64,000 nucleotides of DNA from Gibbula magus. Its lineage: Eukaryota > Mollusca > Gastropoda > Trochida > Trochidae. Below the pieces are notes generated by a model, which was not told the DNA's origin, searched no databases, and saw only the letters and a program-made list of their open reading frames with translations. A program made the position numbers and the translations under genes. Below, piece by piece: positions 35,001-48,210 of the stretch (position 1 is its first letter; each line of letters starts with the position of its first letter). The DNA lies in NCBI GenBank assembly GCA_936450465.1, contig OW388292.1, positions 29,090,368-29,154,367 of the forward strand. The letters run 5' to 3'.

Positions 35001-36160
35001 TACTTATCGTTCAGTACTTCTGGCGCCAAGTCTCGTCATCCACGTGGCTTAACGCGAGATTTGATTCAGCCATTTTGACCTGTGCTTCCATATTGGATGC
35101 AGGACACCTGTCGTCTGCGAACCTTCTCCGACCACCTACAGTTCCAAGGTGCCATGTCTGGCAGGCTTCTGCTGCCAAGCGGCGCTAACTTTACCAAAGT
35201 GTTTGCGTTGATACCCATCTTACAATAATATTTTCATGGGACGATTCCATGATATGTTTTCGGTGGTATCTGTGTTGTCCTTGCACATGTTTGTTATTGG
35301 AACAGAGCGATAGTGGTGTTAGCAGAAGAAATGTGTAGTGTTTATGGAATTGCAACAACGAGCCCCGACAATGTTCTCAATACGCCATTGAATAGGGGGG
35401 CATGTTCCAGGCTTCAACTCAACGTAGATGTTGTATCAGCCTTAATGGCTATTTAGATAAAAACAAAGTACACTCTATTTATGAGCATTTACCAAATGTC
35501 CATTAGGTTGCTAACCAGATAAGGTCCGAGGCTAAATGTATTTTGATGAACCCATTCGCTTCATATAACAATGAAGAATTGTAGCCTAAAATTTTCTTGA
35601 AATGCTGTACGTAGTAGGCCTACTCGTGTTAATAACTGTTAATCTCACAAGTGTATACGTTATAGAAAATATTGACATAGTTTGGTATTAAAGAATTATC
35701 TTAACAGCAAATTTGGAATGTGCATTATAGGCTACAGTTTAAAAACTCAAAACGTTTCTGTCTACTCAAATATGGGGTAAATAATAACATGCCGTTTATT
35801 GCCTGGAACATGATTAAATTATACTAATAGGCCTATATTTCTTCGGGTAGGCCTATATATCATTCGCCAGTTTCTAAGAAAGTTAATGTAAAAGTTTTAA
35901 ATTTGAGTTCATAAAACGTTATACATTCAAACTGTTGATATTTTAAAATCAGATATTGCAGATGTTCTTTTGTTGAACAGTGCAACCTCATTTGCCCACG
36001 TCACATGTTCTTTCTGGGAGAAGGTTACCTAAGTTGGATAACTTGTTCCTAATCCCTTTCTTTATTGAATAAAATATGTTTAAATCAAAACATGTTCTTT
36101 GATTGACGTTCTAGAAAATTTAAGTTGATGAGGACAATTTTATTGATACACAACCTTTTT
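32043..36160. other. Intergenic region, no supported gene
   Basis: AT-rich. A more balanced stretch at about 34620-35420 contains a 137-codon plus-strand frame (34775-35188) with no recognisable domain. I do not call it a gene. Confidence 0.4.
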
Positions 36161-36237
36161 TTATTCTTTGTTGGCGACGTGTCGAAATGGATTATAATGT
36201 TGTAAAGGCATGTTGAAACGTCGCCTACAAAGAATAA
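36161..36237. repeat. Hairpin with 20-bp arms
   Basis: TTATTCTTTGTTGGCGACGT (36161-36180) pairs with ACGTCGCCTACAAAGAATAA (36218-36237), 19 of 20 positions, with a 37-nt loop. Confidence 0.8.
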
Positions 36238-36303
36238 AGAAGTTGTACATCCAAAAACTTGACTCCACTCTTGCACACATCATACTCAACATGATAGCAT
36301 TGT

Positions 36304-36431
36304 GTGAATATCCTTTATGTTATTATGGTATACCCAGCATGGATAGTTCACACCATGCGCTGTTTATGTGAATATCCTTTATGTTATTATGGTATACCCA
36401 GCATGGATAGTTCACACCATGCGCTGTTTAT
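36304..36431. repeat. Two-copy direct repeat, 64-bp unit
   Basis: GTGAATATCCTTTATGTTAT... repeats at 36304 and 36368 with no visible difference, so the duplication is recent. Confidence 0.9.
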
Positions 36432-38893
36432 GAATATCATGTTCCAAAACAGATATGAAAACAATTCTGCTTTTTAATGCCAATTCCATTGTGAAATTCA
36501 ATAAATGGCACTGCGTTCTCTTAATGTCAAGAACACCCAAATACTTGGAAATGTCGAGGTTTTCTTGAGGCGAGCATTCCCATCAAGATTTGCAACATTA
36601 GTTTTTGCAAGTAAATCGTTAAATGGGCTATCTAAAATTAGAAATTTCTAAATTTGTTTATCAAATGCAAATAAACTGGGCGTTCAAAGTCATGCTGCGC
36701 CCAATTAAGTACTCTCATTTGATTAAAATATATCATTTTCCCTCGCGAAATGTTTTAACGAATCTTTTCGAAATGCTTGCTCTCCTGTTTCGTTTGATCT
36801 CAGATGGAGTTATCTTCTCCTAAGCCAGGGCCTATCAAGTAGCTTTACCCCACTGGCATATGGCAATCAGACCTTCCCAATGTTTGTATAGCGTTTGCGC
36901 CGCACAGGCAGGGGACCGGAACTAGAGATTTGAGAAGACAGGTCCCGGTCAGGTCAACATGTCGGTTTGCGGAGCAACTTAGAATATGTTGTAAAAACAT
37001 ACAAAGCTGGGATAATTAAGTTTCTAGCTTTAACCAACTCTCACAGCATCGCTAAATTAGCCTGGTCCAAAGTGTTATCATATTAAAGCCCCATAGCCTC
37101 TGTTTATTGCCAATACCTTGTTGGTTTTCTCTTAAACCGGAGATTCGAGATAAACAGGTTCATTACACGGGTTCTAAATGAACCTGTAGTTGATACTTGC
37201 TATCAGTCCAATATCCCGGCCTCAATTAATCACCAAAACACCGAGCAAGGGAATTCGTTTCAAACCATTAGGGTCAAACAATTTGTCCACATGGCGCTTG
37301 TACGTGCTGCTTTCCTACAACTACCGATATGTTCTGAAAATGCCATGTACCCGCTATATACTCGCTGAACCGAGTCTCTTCTACATATATTAATTGTTGG
37401 AAGATGGCAAGGAGAATAGTACAAGGACCACATACGGAGGTATACTGATAAATGTAACTTTATGGTCCTTACATGTTCTATGTTGATGTTGATGTTGATG
37501 TGTATATTGTAATCAATTAGATAAATATTATAATTTGTCAGGAGATTGTACAGATCTTTACATGGGAGACCACTGTTTATATACACATCGAAACGAAATG
37601 TATTTGATTTCTGAAAGTCACTTGAAATAGGTAACGAGACCAAACTAGTTCAATTTCAGTCACATTCTATCGCCATGAAACAGATAACAATAACGCCATA
37701 TTCTCATCCAATCTCCCAACAACTTCCTGCTGACTTTGCCCTTTCTATTGTTGGAGATATCCATAGTTTTACGTGTTTGCATCAGAATAGTTGTTTTTGT
37801 TTTTCAGAGTAATTTACTCCCGACTTGAAATTATTGGTTAGGTGTGAAATTACGAGTGATATCTTCATGTACGAATATGGTTAAAAGTGTTGTCACTAGG
37901 TGTATGTCGTCATACACAAGTTTTGTATTCCTTTCTTGTAGTTCCGCTCTGTCTTGTATACACATGTTTACACAGGGATATCCTTCTGCTCTTTAGTTTC
38001 TTTGCAACTTTCAATGAGCAATTAAAATGAGTTTTGTACAGGTAAATGTTCCCATGATGGATCAGATGTACACCTAGAACATGTAGTCGGTAAATCCTTC
38101 ACTGTCCTAACTCTTTAAGTGTTTTGATCCCTTTTCATATGCTCTCAATTCTAAATATTGGTAATCTCAAACATGAAATAACATGCCGAAAACTACATTT
38201 TACGTTTGTTTTTAATCAACAGAATAGGGAAGCTGTAAAGTGCATTTTCCTCTTAATAATCTTTTATGATCCCATGAATTGCACTCAACGTAAAATAATC
38301 GTAGATATATCAAACGTACACTGATACACAGTAAACACTTTTCACTATCACCATAAATTACACATGTTAATTGTCGCATATATAACAACTTCCTGTCTAG
38401 GTATGCCCCTTTCCTAAGACATACTCTCATTAAAGGAGAAAAGTTAGCGGACGTCTGGTGGCTATCTTGTATAATATCGCCACATACATGTCTATATCCG
38501 CCCCCGAAACACACAGCTGTTTACTCCTCTCTCCTGATGAGTGGCGAGTCTACCTTTGAAATATACATCGTTAGGACGAAGCGACTTCTGTAAACAGAGG
38601 GAAAAACTCTGTATCCAATTAGAGGAACCAACTTAGGTAATTAGAAGATCTATAAACACGATCAGACACTCGCATTAGTTTAAGTTAGAGCTAACATAGG
38701 AGTTTGATACATATGTTGTGTGTTAGGAATGTTGCAGAATCCAGGTATATGCAACACAGGTGAGCATTTATCGAGCGTCAGGGAATTTAGGACTTTGATT
38801 TCGGGATCAGATGCATAGTTTGTAGGATTCTGTGATGTGGGGAATGTTATGTGTGCTTTTCAATAAGCTTCATTTCAAGTGTACAGTTTTTTT
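36432..38893. other. AT-rich intergenic region
   Basis: No gene or strong repeat, apart from a short (GTTGAT)n run near 37480-37500. Confidence 0.4.
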
Positions 38894-39682
38894 GGTGTTG
38901 TTTGATTTAATCAGTTGGTTCAAGGGTTAGGTCCTTGTGATGTTGTTTGATTTCATCAGTTGGTTCAAAAGGGTTAGGTCCTTGTGATGTTGTTTGATTT
39001 CATCAGTTGGTTCAAGGGTTAGGTCCTTGTGATGTTGTTTGATTTCATCAGTTGTTTCAAGGGTTATGTTCTTATGGTGTTGTTTGATTTCATCAGTTGG
39101 TTCAAGGGTTAGGTTCTTGTGATGTTGTTTGATTTCATCAGTTGGTTCAAGGGTTAGGTCCGTGTGGTGTTGTTTGATTTCATCAGTTGTTTCAAGGGTG
39201 AGGTCCTTGTGGTGTTGTTTGATTTCATCAGTTGGTTCAAGGGTTAGGTCCTTGTGGTGTTGTTTGATTTCATCAGTTGGTTCAAGGGTTAGGTCCTTGT
39301 GGTGTTGTATGAATTAATCAGTTGTTTCAAGGGTTAGGTTCGTGTGGTGTTGTTTGATTTCATCAGTTGTTTCAAGGGTTAGGTTCGTGTGGTGTTGTTT
39401 GATTTCATCAGTTGTTTCAAGGGTTAGGTCCGTGTGGTGTTGTTTGATTTCATCAGTTGGTTCAAGGGTTAGGTCCGTGTGGTGTTGTTTGATTTCATCA
39501 GTTGTTTCAAGGGTTAGGTTCTTGTGGTGTTGTTTGATTTCATCAGTTGTTTCAAGGGTTAGGTTCTTGTGGTGTTGTTTGATTTCATCAGTTGTTTCAA
39601 GGGTTAGGTTCTTGTGGTGTTGTATGAATTAATCAGTTGGTTCAAGGGTTAGGTTCGTGTGGTGTTGTTTGATTTAATCAGT
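38894..39682. repeat. 45-bp minisatellite, about 17 copies
   Basis: The unit is of the form GGTGTTGTTTGATTTCATCA / GTTGGTTCAAGGGTTAGGTCC / TTGT. CATCA blocks recur every 45 bp (for example 39181 and 39226). Variants are GTTGT/GTTGG and CTTGT/CGTGT. Because 45 is a multiple of three, long frames appear by chance. Confidence 0.95.
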
Positions 39683-42600
39683 GTGGAAAAGTATGATTGA
39701 TATCATCTTTCCAAAGTTGTCCTATTTGTGAAGGGACCGAGAGCATCATCATTTCTTCTCTTGCTAAACAACGATGTTCGAGAGGCACTGTTTGATACCG
39801 TGTTATTATCCACCGCGACATCAACAACAGACAACCTGAGATCATGATCACATGTATCTTGGAAAAGTCAATCTTATTATTATGGTGTTGGTTTTCCGTG
39901 AAGTAAATAAACTCATTTAACCTTTTATTCGTTTCATTCTGTAAGAAACCTTTCTAGAAAAATGTTAGGAATCAAAAGCTTTACCTTTGATCATAAAACA
40001 TTTACAAGGCGTTTAGTGACTCACTTATGTGTGATTTATACCTGAAACATTAACCTCGGGTGTTTTTATTTTGTGGAATGTAGAGCTCCATTAATCCGCT
40101 AAAACGAAATACGATTATTCGATGGATTTAGCACAAAAATTCCTCACCCGGTAACTTTTCAGGAGTCTTAATTCACACTAATTTTGATTTAGGGGATACT
40201 TTAATAACAGGGTCTAAACGCATTGAAATCTGTATAAAACATATTATTTTACTGGATAAAGTTCGAAAGAATTTGCTATACGAAGAGGTGATAAAGTGCG
40301 GAGTGCCTGGAATACATGTTTGTCATTACATTTGTGTGAATGCTTACTTTGTTTCAATCATATACCTTTTCACAGTTTAAGTGTGAACTGAGTGTTGATA
40401 TAGGACAATACATCATTGTACTCTTGACTTAATTCTATTCTCTTCCGACATAGCAATTGACTCATTTGAGTGTTATTATTGTTCAATTTCGTTTAGAACA
40501 AACTTCATTAAAGAAGTTAACAGAATTACACCTGAAAACTAAAATTTGAATAAGATTTAGCCGTCATAATTTCATTGTTGTGATTTATCAAAATGATTGT
40601 TATGATTTATCAGAATGGCTATACTGCGTAATCGAATTAGACAATCAAATTATATGTAACATCTTTTAACAATGCTAGGTATCAAATGATTTTACATTGG
40701 TGGTGAAATATACCATACCAAATATATCAGCTTTCAAACAATGTAATCAACAAATTTTTAAAAAAGTCATTTTTTAAAAATTAGGAGAAATAGTCACCAT
40801 CTGGTAAAGCAATTTTTTACAGTAACATATATTTTTGGCGGAAAATATTTACAAACGAATATTGTGTATCGCATTACAAAGAAAACTCTCTCACATCAAC
40901 TGTACTCAAAGACATGCTAATCGTGCTGTAGGTATGTCAGGCATGAACACTTAGACGGAATCAGGGAAATCAAGCGTAACAATCGACCACACCTTCCCCC
41001 GGTTATCTGTCACGGCATCCAACATAACAGTGTTACATCTGTATAGGCATTTCCACGTGGTCTGGGATGTCTGGTAACGTCTTCTTGGGAAAATATTAGT
41101 CTGTCATCCAGAACCTTTGGGAAAGCATGTACAGGAGTTTTCTAACTGACAAAGATGCAATTAATAAATAAATACAAAATTAAAAATGTATATTTTAACC
41201 ATAATTATTCATAATGTATTTATCATAAGAATACTATTTCTAATTGTGTCTTGCCTTAACAATGTATATTACATATTTACCCACTCAAACTATGTCGACT
41301 TCACTTGTAGATTTTAAAATTGTCACCTGCATGACATTCTGTTATGTATTTTAGCCCTGTAAATTTGTCGATTATGTGAAGAGGGCGTCTATAAGTTTTA
41401 TAGCTTGTGCCCAATCCATTTCTTAAATGGATAAAATATGTTTTCATTCAAACACTTTGGAAGCAAAATTGTATCTATTGAGGCTTATACATAAACTTTA
41501 GATTCCTGTTGATGCAATAGTATACTTCATATTCCGTTGAACCTTTCTGTATTTGATGATTAATAAGTTGAAATGGACGAAGCCACACAACACATATCGG
41601 CACATGACAGAGTCAGTCATGCAAGATGACAAAATGAAAACGGTGGTCTCCGTATCAAGTTAAGTTTTTGATTAAACCTGAAATACTAATGACTGACACC
41701 TTTTGATAAACTGATATGACAATGATCTGTTCAATTTCTTTCTAATAGAAATATGTGCATATATTTAGAATTTGTTTAGTTGTTAGATTGTTAGTTGTAT
41801 GATCGTATTAAAGTTTTACTGGAGGAGTTTGGCATTCTGTTTCTAAGTCTAGAAAATGTTGGAAAGTATAGATTAAGATATAAAATATTAAAATTAAATA
41901 GAAAAAACTGTGTATCGAATCATTTTGTCGATGGAGTAAACAGATGACTGGAACGTTGTGTTCTTAGCAAGGAATTACATCCATTTGAATATTAACCCTG
42001 TATATTATAATGAAGCCTTGATTCTTATCAGGACAAGTGAATGAAGAAGTAAGTACATTATTGGAACGTGTTGGTCATCGCAACACGCTCAAAGTCACAT
42101 TCAAATGTGTAATATATATATATACATATATAGATAACGTATAGGTATAAAGGTGTTATATACAATTGGTTCTAAAATTTCACACGCCATTACATGTTCT
42201 GTTCCCTTGATGTAAAAACGTTAGTTGTAAATTTAGCGGAAAACTTATTTTTTCCTGACATAAACTAATGTTTATAATGTCAAGATCTTGCTGGTCGTAT
42301 TTTCATAGTATTTTGATTTATTACGACTATGATACAGAAGTTGAATACAAAAAAAAGAACACTATTTATGGACACTATTTTCTGTATTGTGAAACAACGA
42401 CGTTTCGTTGTTTGTGATTACTCCGAAATGGTTTGTACTTTTATCTAGACATTTTACTTTTCGTCTTTGATATTTTGTTTACTATTTGCTATTCAATATA
42501 GTTTTTATCAGAAAGATAAAAGAGACAACTTTCATAGCTATCTTTGATTTTTTTATAATTTGTTTTCTATAACCTTACCAAAATATTAAAATGACTTCTT

Positions 42601-44800
42601 TTCATTTGATGTACTTATTTGAATCCTCTTGCCAAATGAATTTCAAATGAACGTCACTTGACAAAAAATATCAAAAATATTATAACAACACTACAACAAA
42701 TGCATCCAATGAAACAATATTGAAGGACATCCAATAAAAACTACACGAGTAACATCTTTAGATCCTCAGCGCATCAAATGTCCATATTTGGTAGGCATTG
42801 AGCAATAATTAAAACGCGCACTTGCTAAGGTTTCACATTACAGCTTCAATAACCACAGCTGTCAGTAACTCAGAGCCAAGTTCCAAAATATCCATTTAAA
42901 GATTTTTATTCCTCAGAACTTGCCAATTTCAATTAAGTGGTTTCAAACCGATGTTAATTCTATCAAGGCACTCCCAGACTCATTTGTTGCGGTTAAAATG
43001 ATGGTATCAGCGTCCCCAAGATCGATGCTTAATATCTCATACCATCGTAGACAGTATTTTGGCAATCCCAAATTGAGTATGGGCCTAAAAAAGAGACTCT
43101 CGTGTGGCCCCTTAGGCATAGCATTTCTGCTAATGTCTTTAACCCCTCTGGTGCCAACGATAAGAATCGATCTCTGATTACAGATAATGTTCTGATACAT
43201 TATACAGATGTGCTGAAACGTAATTTCATTTAAACGTAAAAAGGGAATTAAATTTAGAAACTGTAAACTTAAGGAGTGATAACAGGCTATTCAAATTACA
43301 AGTTTATTTACTTTGAATTTCCATCAAATTGTAGTTCTTTTTTACACCTTCCAGATTAAAATCAATGAAAGAATTCTTACAAACAGAAAGTTTAAGCAAC
43401 ACGAGATCGAGACCTATCCCAACAGTGCTAATGTTTCAGCATTGATATGGTTAAAACGTTGAGATTGATCTGTAGTCGAGGGCGTTCATTGATGGGGAGG
43501 GACAGGGGGAGGGACGGTATGGAGGGGAGAGTCGATAAGAGGAGCAGTAATGAGGCAGATTATCGGTATAATTCGCCTCATAGAGGAGAGTGAGCGCTTG
43601 TGTTATCAGATGCGAGTGTCAGGCTGTCAGACCAGGGTGAGTTGTCTCCCCCTCGTCCACGCCTGCTCTCCGTCAGTGTAATAGCTTCCCTCATACACTT
43701 TTAATAATCATATTTTCACAGTAACGTCACTCTGAACTTAACTATGATAACAAGTATACAGTTAGGTACAAACAACATGTTGAATTAATTTCCATTTATC
43801 CAAGGTTCTTTCCAAATATGCCAAATTGATATTTTTTAAATAGTTGAGATCAATTTTAGAATCTGTCAATGCTGTCGTACATACTCACGTGATAAGCAGT
43901 CTCCAGAAGAAGATAAGGTTAACGTACTTTAAACCAAGTTTGAATATTTAGGATTATTTATGAAATTCTAAACACAAGAGCATACATTGTCAAAAGCCGA
44001 ATCCAGCCGATACATTTTCAATATAAGGATGCCTCGAAGGTCGACCAACATCACCGTATTATATTCGGGAGTTGATGATTGAGTTAAAGGGCTCGAATAT
44101 CACTATCTACAATGTGAAAGGATAACCAAGTCTGGTCAAGCTTATTATGTAATGGTTATATTATGGTCTGTCTGGGCATTTTCAATGGCTTGTAGAATGC
44201 CTTGTTTGTTCTCAATAAAGAACAGAAACATTTAAAAATTCCCATATAAGTATTATGAAAGCACATAACCCCAACCTGCTGTTGGCGACATAAGTCACCA
44301 ATGATAAAAATAGTGCAGAGTTATCAAGTAGACAAGAGGTGAAGTCCCCAACATGGCGAGTACGTGTATGATTTCCCAGAATACCGTCTACTCTAAGTTG
44401 ATTAGTTATCGTACACCTTTCTCGACACTTTCCCAATCTCTCTATCTTCTCGCTACGTGGGATCGTGACCTATCTCTCGCCAGCTCTTTGGCAGGGGTCA
44501 ATCGCGATCGAAAATCGAGTACGTAGAAAATATCTCTAATCTTTAGAACATTGATTTCTCCGTAACACGATGAATGAATCCAGCTTTTTCTGGAGTATGC
44601 TCAGTGCAATAATGGCCTTTAGGTTTAAAGAAAGTTAAAAACAAAACCAACTGGCCAAACACAGTACTTATCATTTGCCATTGTATTATTACTGACTTTT
44701 TTTTGTATATATCTGGAATGGCCTTAGGTGATACCCCGTCGTTGATTGGGTATTCAAACTATATACTTTTGAAAATATGTGTTCTCTGCATCTGAATTTT
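39683..44800. other. AT-rich intergenic region
   Basis: No supported gene. A segment at 42920-43200 is open in both directions for 85 codons without recognised similarity. A purine-rich stretch lies near 43490-43620. Confidence 0.4.
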
Positions 44801-45456
44801 TAGCTCATCAGGCCTGGGCTCATGGAATGGCATGGTGTCCGGCGTCCGTCCATCCGTCCGTCCATCCGTCCATCCGTAAACTTTTCGCGTTTTCGACTTC
44901 TTCTCGAGAACCAATGACTCCACTGATCTGAAATTTTATGTGCAGACTCCTTGGCCAATGGGGATTCTAAATTGTAGATTTCGTGACCCCGTGACCCCAA
45001 ATGGGGTCACCGGGGTCACATCCTTAAAAACGTATTTTCATCTTCTTCTCCAGTTCCAAAAGGTCTAGAGAGCTGAAAAGTTGTGTGCAGACTCCTTGGC
45101 CAATGGGGATTCTAAATTGTAGATTTCGTGACCTCGTGACCCCAAATGGGGTCACCGGGGTCACATCGTTAAAAACCTATTTTCATCTTCTTCTCCAGTT
45201 CCAAAAGGTCTAGAGAGCTGAAAAGTTGTATGCAGACTCCTTGGCCAATGGGGATTCTAAATTGTAGATCAAATGTACCTAGAAGGCTGTAATATTGTGT
45301 GCAGACTCTTTAGCCAATGGGGATTCTAACTTTTAGATTTGGAGACCCTGTGGTGCCTCAAATAAGAGCCTCAAGCCATGACCTAAAAATCTATTTCAGT
45401 CTTCATCATTAAACAATATAAACCCTGACGAGCTATAGAGCCCATGGCTCTATATT
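44801..45456. mobile_element. Dispersed repeat, copy 2 (TAGCTCATC family)
   Basis: Starts TTTTTAGCTCATC like 23411, has the CCGTCC/CCATCC run at about 44845-44878 and ends GACGAGCTATAGAG. Inside, a unit of about 140 bp (GCAGACTCCTTGGCCAATGG, GATTCTAAATTGTAGATTTC, GTGACCCCAAATGGGG) is repeated about three times. Confidence 0.8.
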
Positions 45457-46664
45457 TTTGTTTCATCATCGACATGGATTGATTGTGGAAAAATAAATAG
45501 CTAGGAAAAATGTCATCTTTCTTTGAAAGTGAAAAGATTAATTGATTAATACCGATGTTATATAGAATCGATAGCATATTCTCATAATTAAAATAAATCG
45601 CTATCTGTATTTAAAGTTATAACAATATTTCTTGTAAAACATATGAATCACGTTTTCCAAAATAATATACCCGACACATCAACAGGATATTCAATATTTT
45701 ACACTTGATGTACCAGGTGCATTTGTTATCTGTATACGATATAAACAATATATTCCTTTTCGTCATCGTCACATATTGTTTATTGCCTATCAGGCATGAG
45801 ATAAATGATGTAACTCAAACCTCTTGTATCTCAGAATGAGGCAACACATCCCAAAACGAGGCAATTTATCGCTGCAAATGCACATATGCAGTATCTTTCA
45901 TAGAATTGTATTTCATGTAACCCCGGGTGAAAAGCGACGTTAACCTGGATGACAGTTTGACCCAGACTGCTTATGGTAGATCACGTGACTCGTCGGTTTG
46001 ATTATGTCAATTTTATGCCGGCCATATCACTGTAAAAATGTGATAATTCATAATTTAAAAAACATTATTCTAAATATATTTTGATAAATGAAGTAAGTAA
46101 TCGTTGCAGATGTGCAGAGGATACCAATACCTACATACATCAAATCTTAAATACGTGTCAGTAATATCACCTAATTATAACAAGTGATATGATATTACAA
46201 ACTTCGAGATAAAGTGTCTTACTTTGAGTTAAAGGAATATTATCTATTTATATTTGTTAGAAAATAGTTTATAATAAACCGTGGAGTAATTTTATCAGTC
46301 ATGGTCTTTACCTTAACACGACCAGTAAATACGGATTCCTGATCCCATTTAAATCGATGTCAGTGTTGAGTTTCTATAAGCATATACATTGTATTATAGC
46401 ATCCAGGAATTCTTATTGACATACACAAACGCATTTAGACAACACGTAGGAGAGACATTCTCATATTTGTTTGACACTGAAACTCTGAAAAAGTATTTAT
46501 TTAACAAATATTATGAAATATTAAAAATAATATATCAAAACATTTAACATCATTTCAAAGAATATCGTTTATAATCTCACGATGAACTAAGATAGTTAAC
46601 GTGAAGAATTGGAGTAACGAAGGGTAAAAAGGAGAAATAAGTATTAAATCATGGGATTTAATGA

Positions 46665-47333
46665 GCTGGTAACCTTTTGAGTTTTTATGTTTAATTTTAT
46701 ATACAACAATCATGGTCCCGGACTGGTAACCTTTTGAGTTTTTATGTTTAATTTTATATCATGTTATATAAATAATCACAACCGTGACACACATGACCAA
46801 TTTCCATACTTGTGAAAGCTTGAAGGAATCCATAAATGGTAGAAGTACACGCGAGAAGCATTTTTACGTGTCATATATGTGTGACTATTGTCTTTGGAAT
46901 TAGGCACGCATATGCATAACTTACTGTTATACCGGTTTATGAAATAAGCCCTCAGTATAGTTACCTGGTTACTTTTGGTCCGGACTGGTAACCTTTTGAG
47001 TTTTTATGTTTAATTTTATATAAAACAATCATGGTCCCGGACTGGTAACCTTTTGAGTTTTTATGTTTAATTTTATATAAAACAATCATGGTCCCGGACT
47101 GGTAACCTTTTGAGTTTTTATGTTTAATTTTATATAAAACAATCATGGTCCCGGACTAGTAACCTTTTGAGTTTTTATGTTTAATTTTATATAAAACAAT
47201 CATGGTCCCGGACTGGTAACCTTTTGAGTTTTTATGTTTAATTTTATATAAAACAATCATGGTCCCGGACTAGTAACCTTTTGAGTTTTTATGTTTAATT
47301 TTATATAAAACAATCATGGTCCCGGTCTGGTAA
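46665..47333. repeat. 57-bp minisatellite in two blocks
   Basis: The unit GGACTGGTAACCTTTTGAGT...AACAATCATGGTCCC is 57 bp. There are 1.6 copies at 46665-46760 and about six at 46979-47333, separated by about 218 bp of unrelated DNA. Copies are nearly identical (CTGG/CTAG). Confidence 0.93.
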
Positions 47334-47365
47334 CGTCTCAAACCTATTTCAAACACTGATTATAC

Positions 47366-47510
47366 ATGGTACCAATCTCATTAAAATCAGATCATTGATT
47401 CGTAACCTTTGCTAATTTGAGTTGTCACTCATCTTTGGATGAGTCACAGTTCAAATTAGCAAATAAGCTTAGGGAACGAATCAATGATCTGATTTTAATG
47501 AGATTGGCAT
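47366..47510. repeat. 145-bp near-perfect palindrome
   Basis: CCAATCTCATTAAAATCAGA...TTGATTCGT is mirrored by ACGAATCAA...GATTTTAATGAGATTGG. The inner arms TTTGCTAATTTGA and TCAAATTAGCAAA continue the pairing to a tip at CTCATC/GATGAG. Only a short bulge (TAAGCTTAGGGA) interrupts the right arm. Confidence 0.85.
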
Positions 47511-47869
47511 GGTTTAAAATGTATACAATCACCAAATGGTTAACTTTAGTTATCTGGAAAGCTTGAAGTTAACCATAAGAAGCGTATACAGTAGGTACAG
47601 ACCGTTTAGCTATGAAACACGTCAGGGAGATCTCATCAGGTTATACGAGGATGTAGTTGCCAACTATCAGCTGCCAGATACTCTGATACACTGACGTATT
47701 CTACGTGTCAGACGGTGTTAATGCGCTGACGCCATCATCCATGAATAAGTAGAATTGTCATGATGCCATACACGAGAACGATAACCGATCTGTAGCTGTC
47801 GCAGAATCCACGTACCTCAAGTTTTCAGAACATTTATGATAATTATAATGTTTCCCCCCTAAACTTTGT

Positions 47870-48210
47870 ATTTTGTGTAAGTATCATGTAAGTTGCCGTT
47901 CACATAACGTCATTCTCAATACAATTTCATCACATACAATCACCTGTATCCATGTGTAAAATAATCATTCTCAATCAAATACGCTGTGAGCACGCTAGTG
48001 GTGCATGTTTTCAAGCGTTGGAGGAGACAAATATTTTAATAGAAGTAAGACGAATTCATTGAATCTTAAATGAGCTGCCAAAACTTTTAATGTTTACTAG
48101 GATTTATAACATCGAACCGTTTTCTTCTCATGTGAGAATGCAAAATGATCTGCCTAGTTTTCACGTTGATACGAAGTTCAAAGACATCCCCAATTAGGTG
48201 AAAAACGTAG
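47870..48210. repeat. Dispersed repeat, related to 51590-52035
   Basis: Shared blocks include ACATACAAT, CATG(T/A)GTAAAATAATCATT, GGTGCATGTTTT and GAGCTGCCAAAAC(T)TTAATGTT in the same order. Diverged; no ORF. Confidence 0.6.

Noticed and set aside
34775..35188. 137-codon plus-strand frame
   Set aside because: It is somewhat longer than chance would usually give, but has no domain, signal peptide, splice partner or repeat-family match I can recognise.
39129..39632. Two plus-strand frames encoding 15-residue repeats
   Set aside because: They are translations of the 45-bp minisatellite, with no start context or non-repeat sequence.
46961..47146. 61-codon minus-strand repeat frame
   Set aside because: It is a translation of the 57-bp minisatellite.
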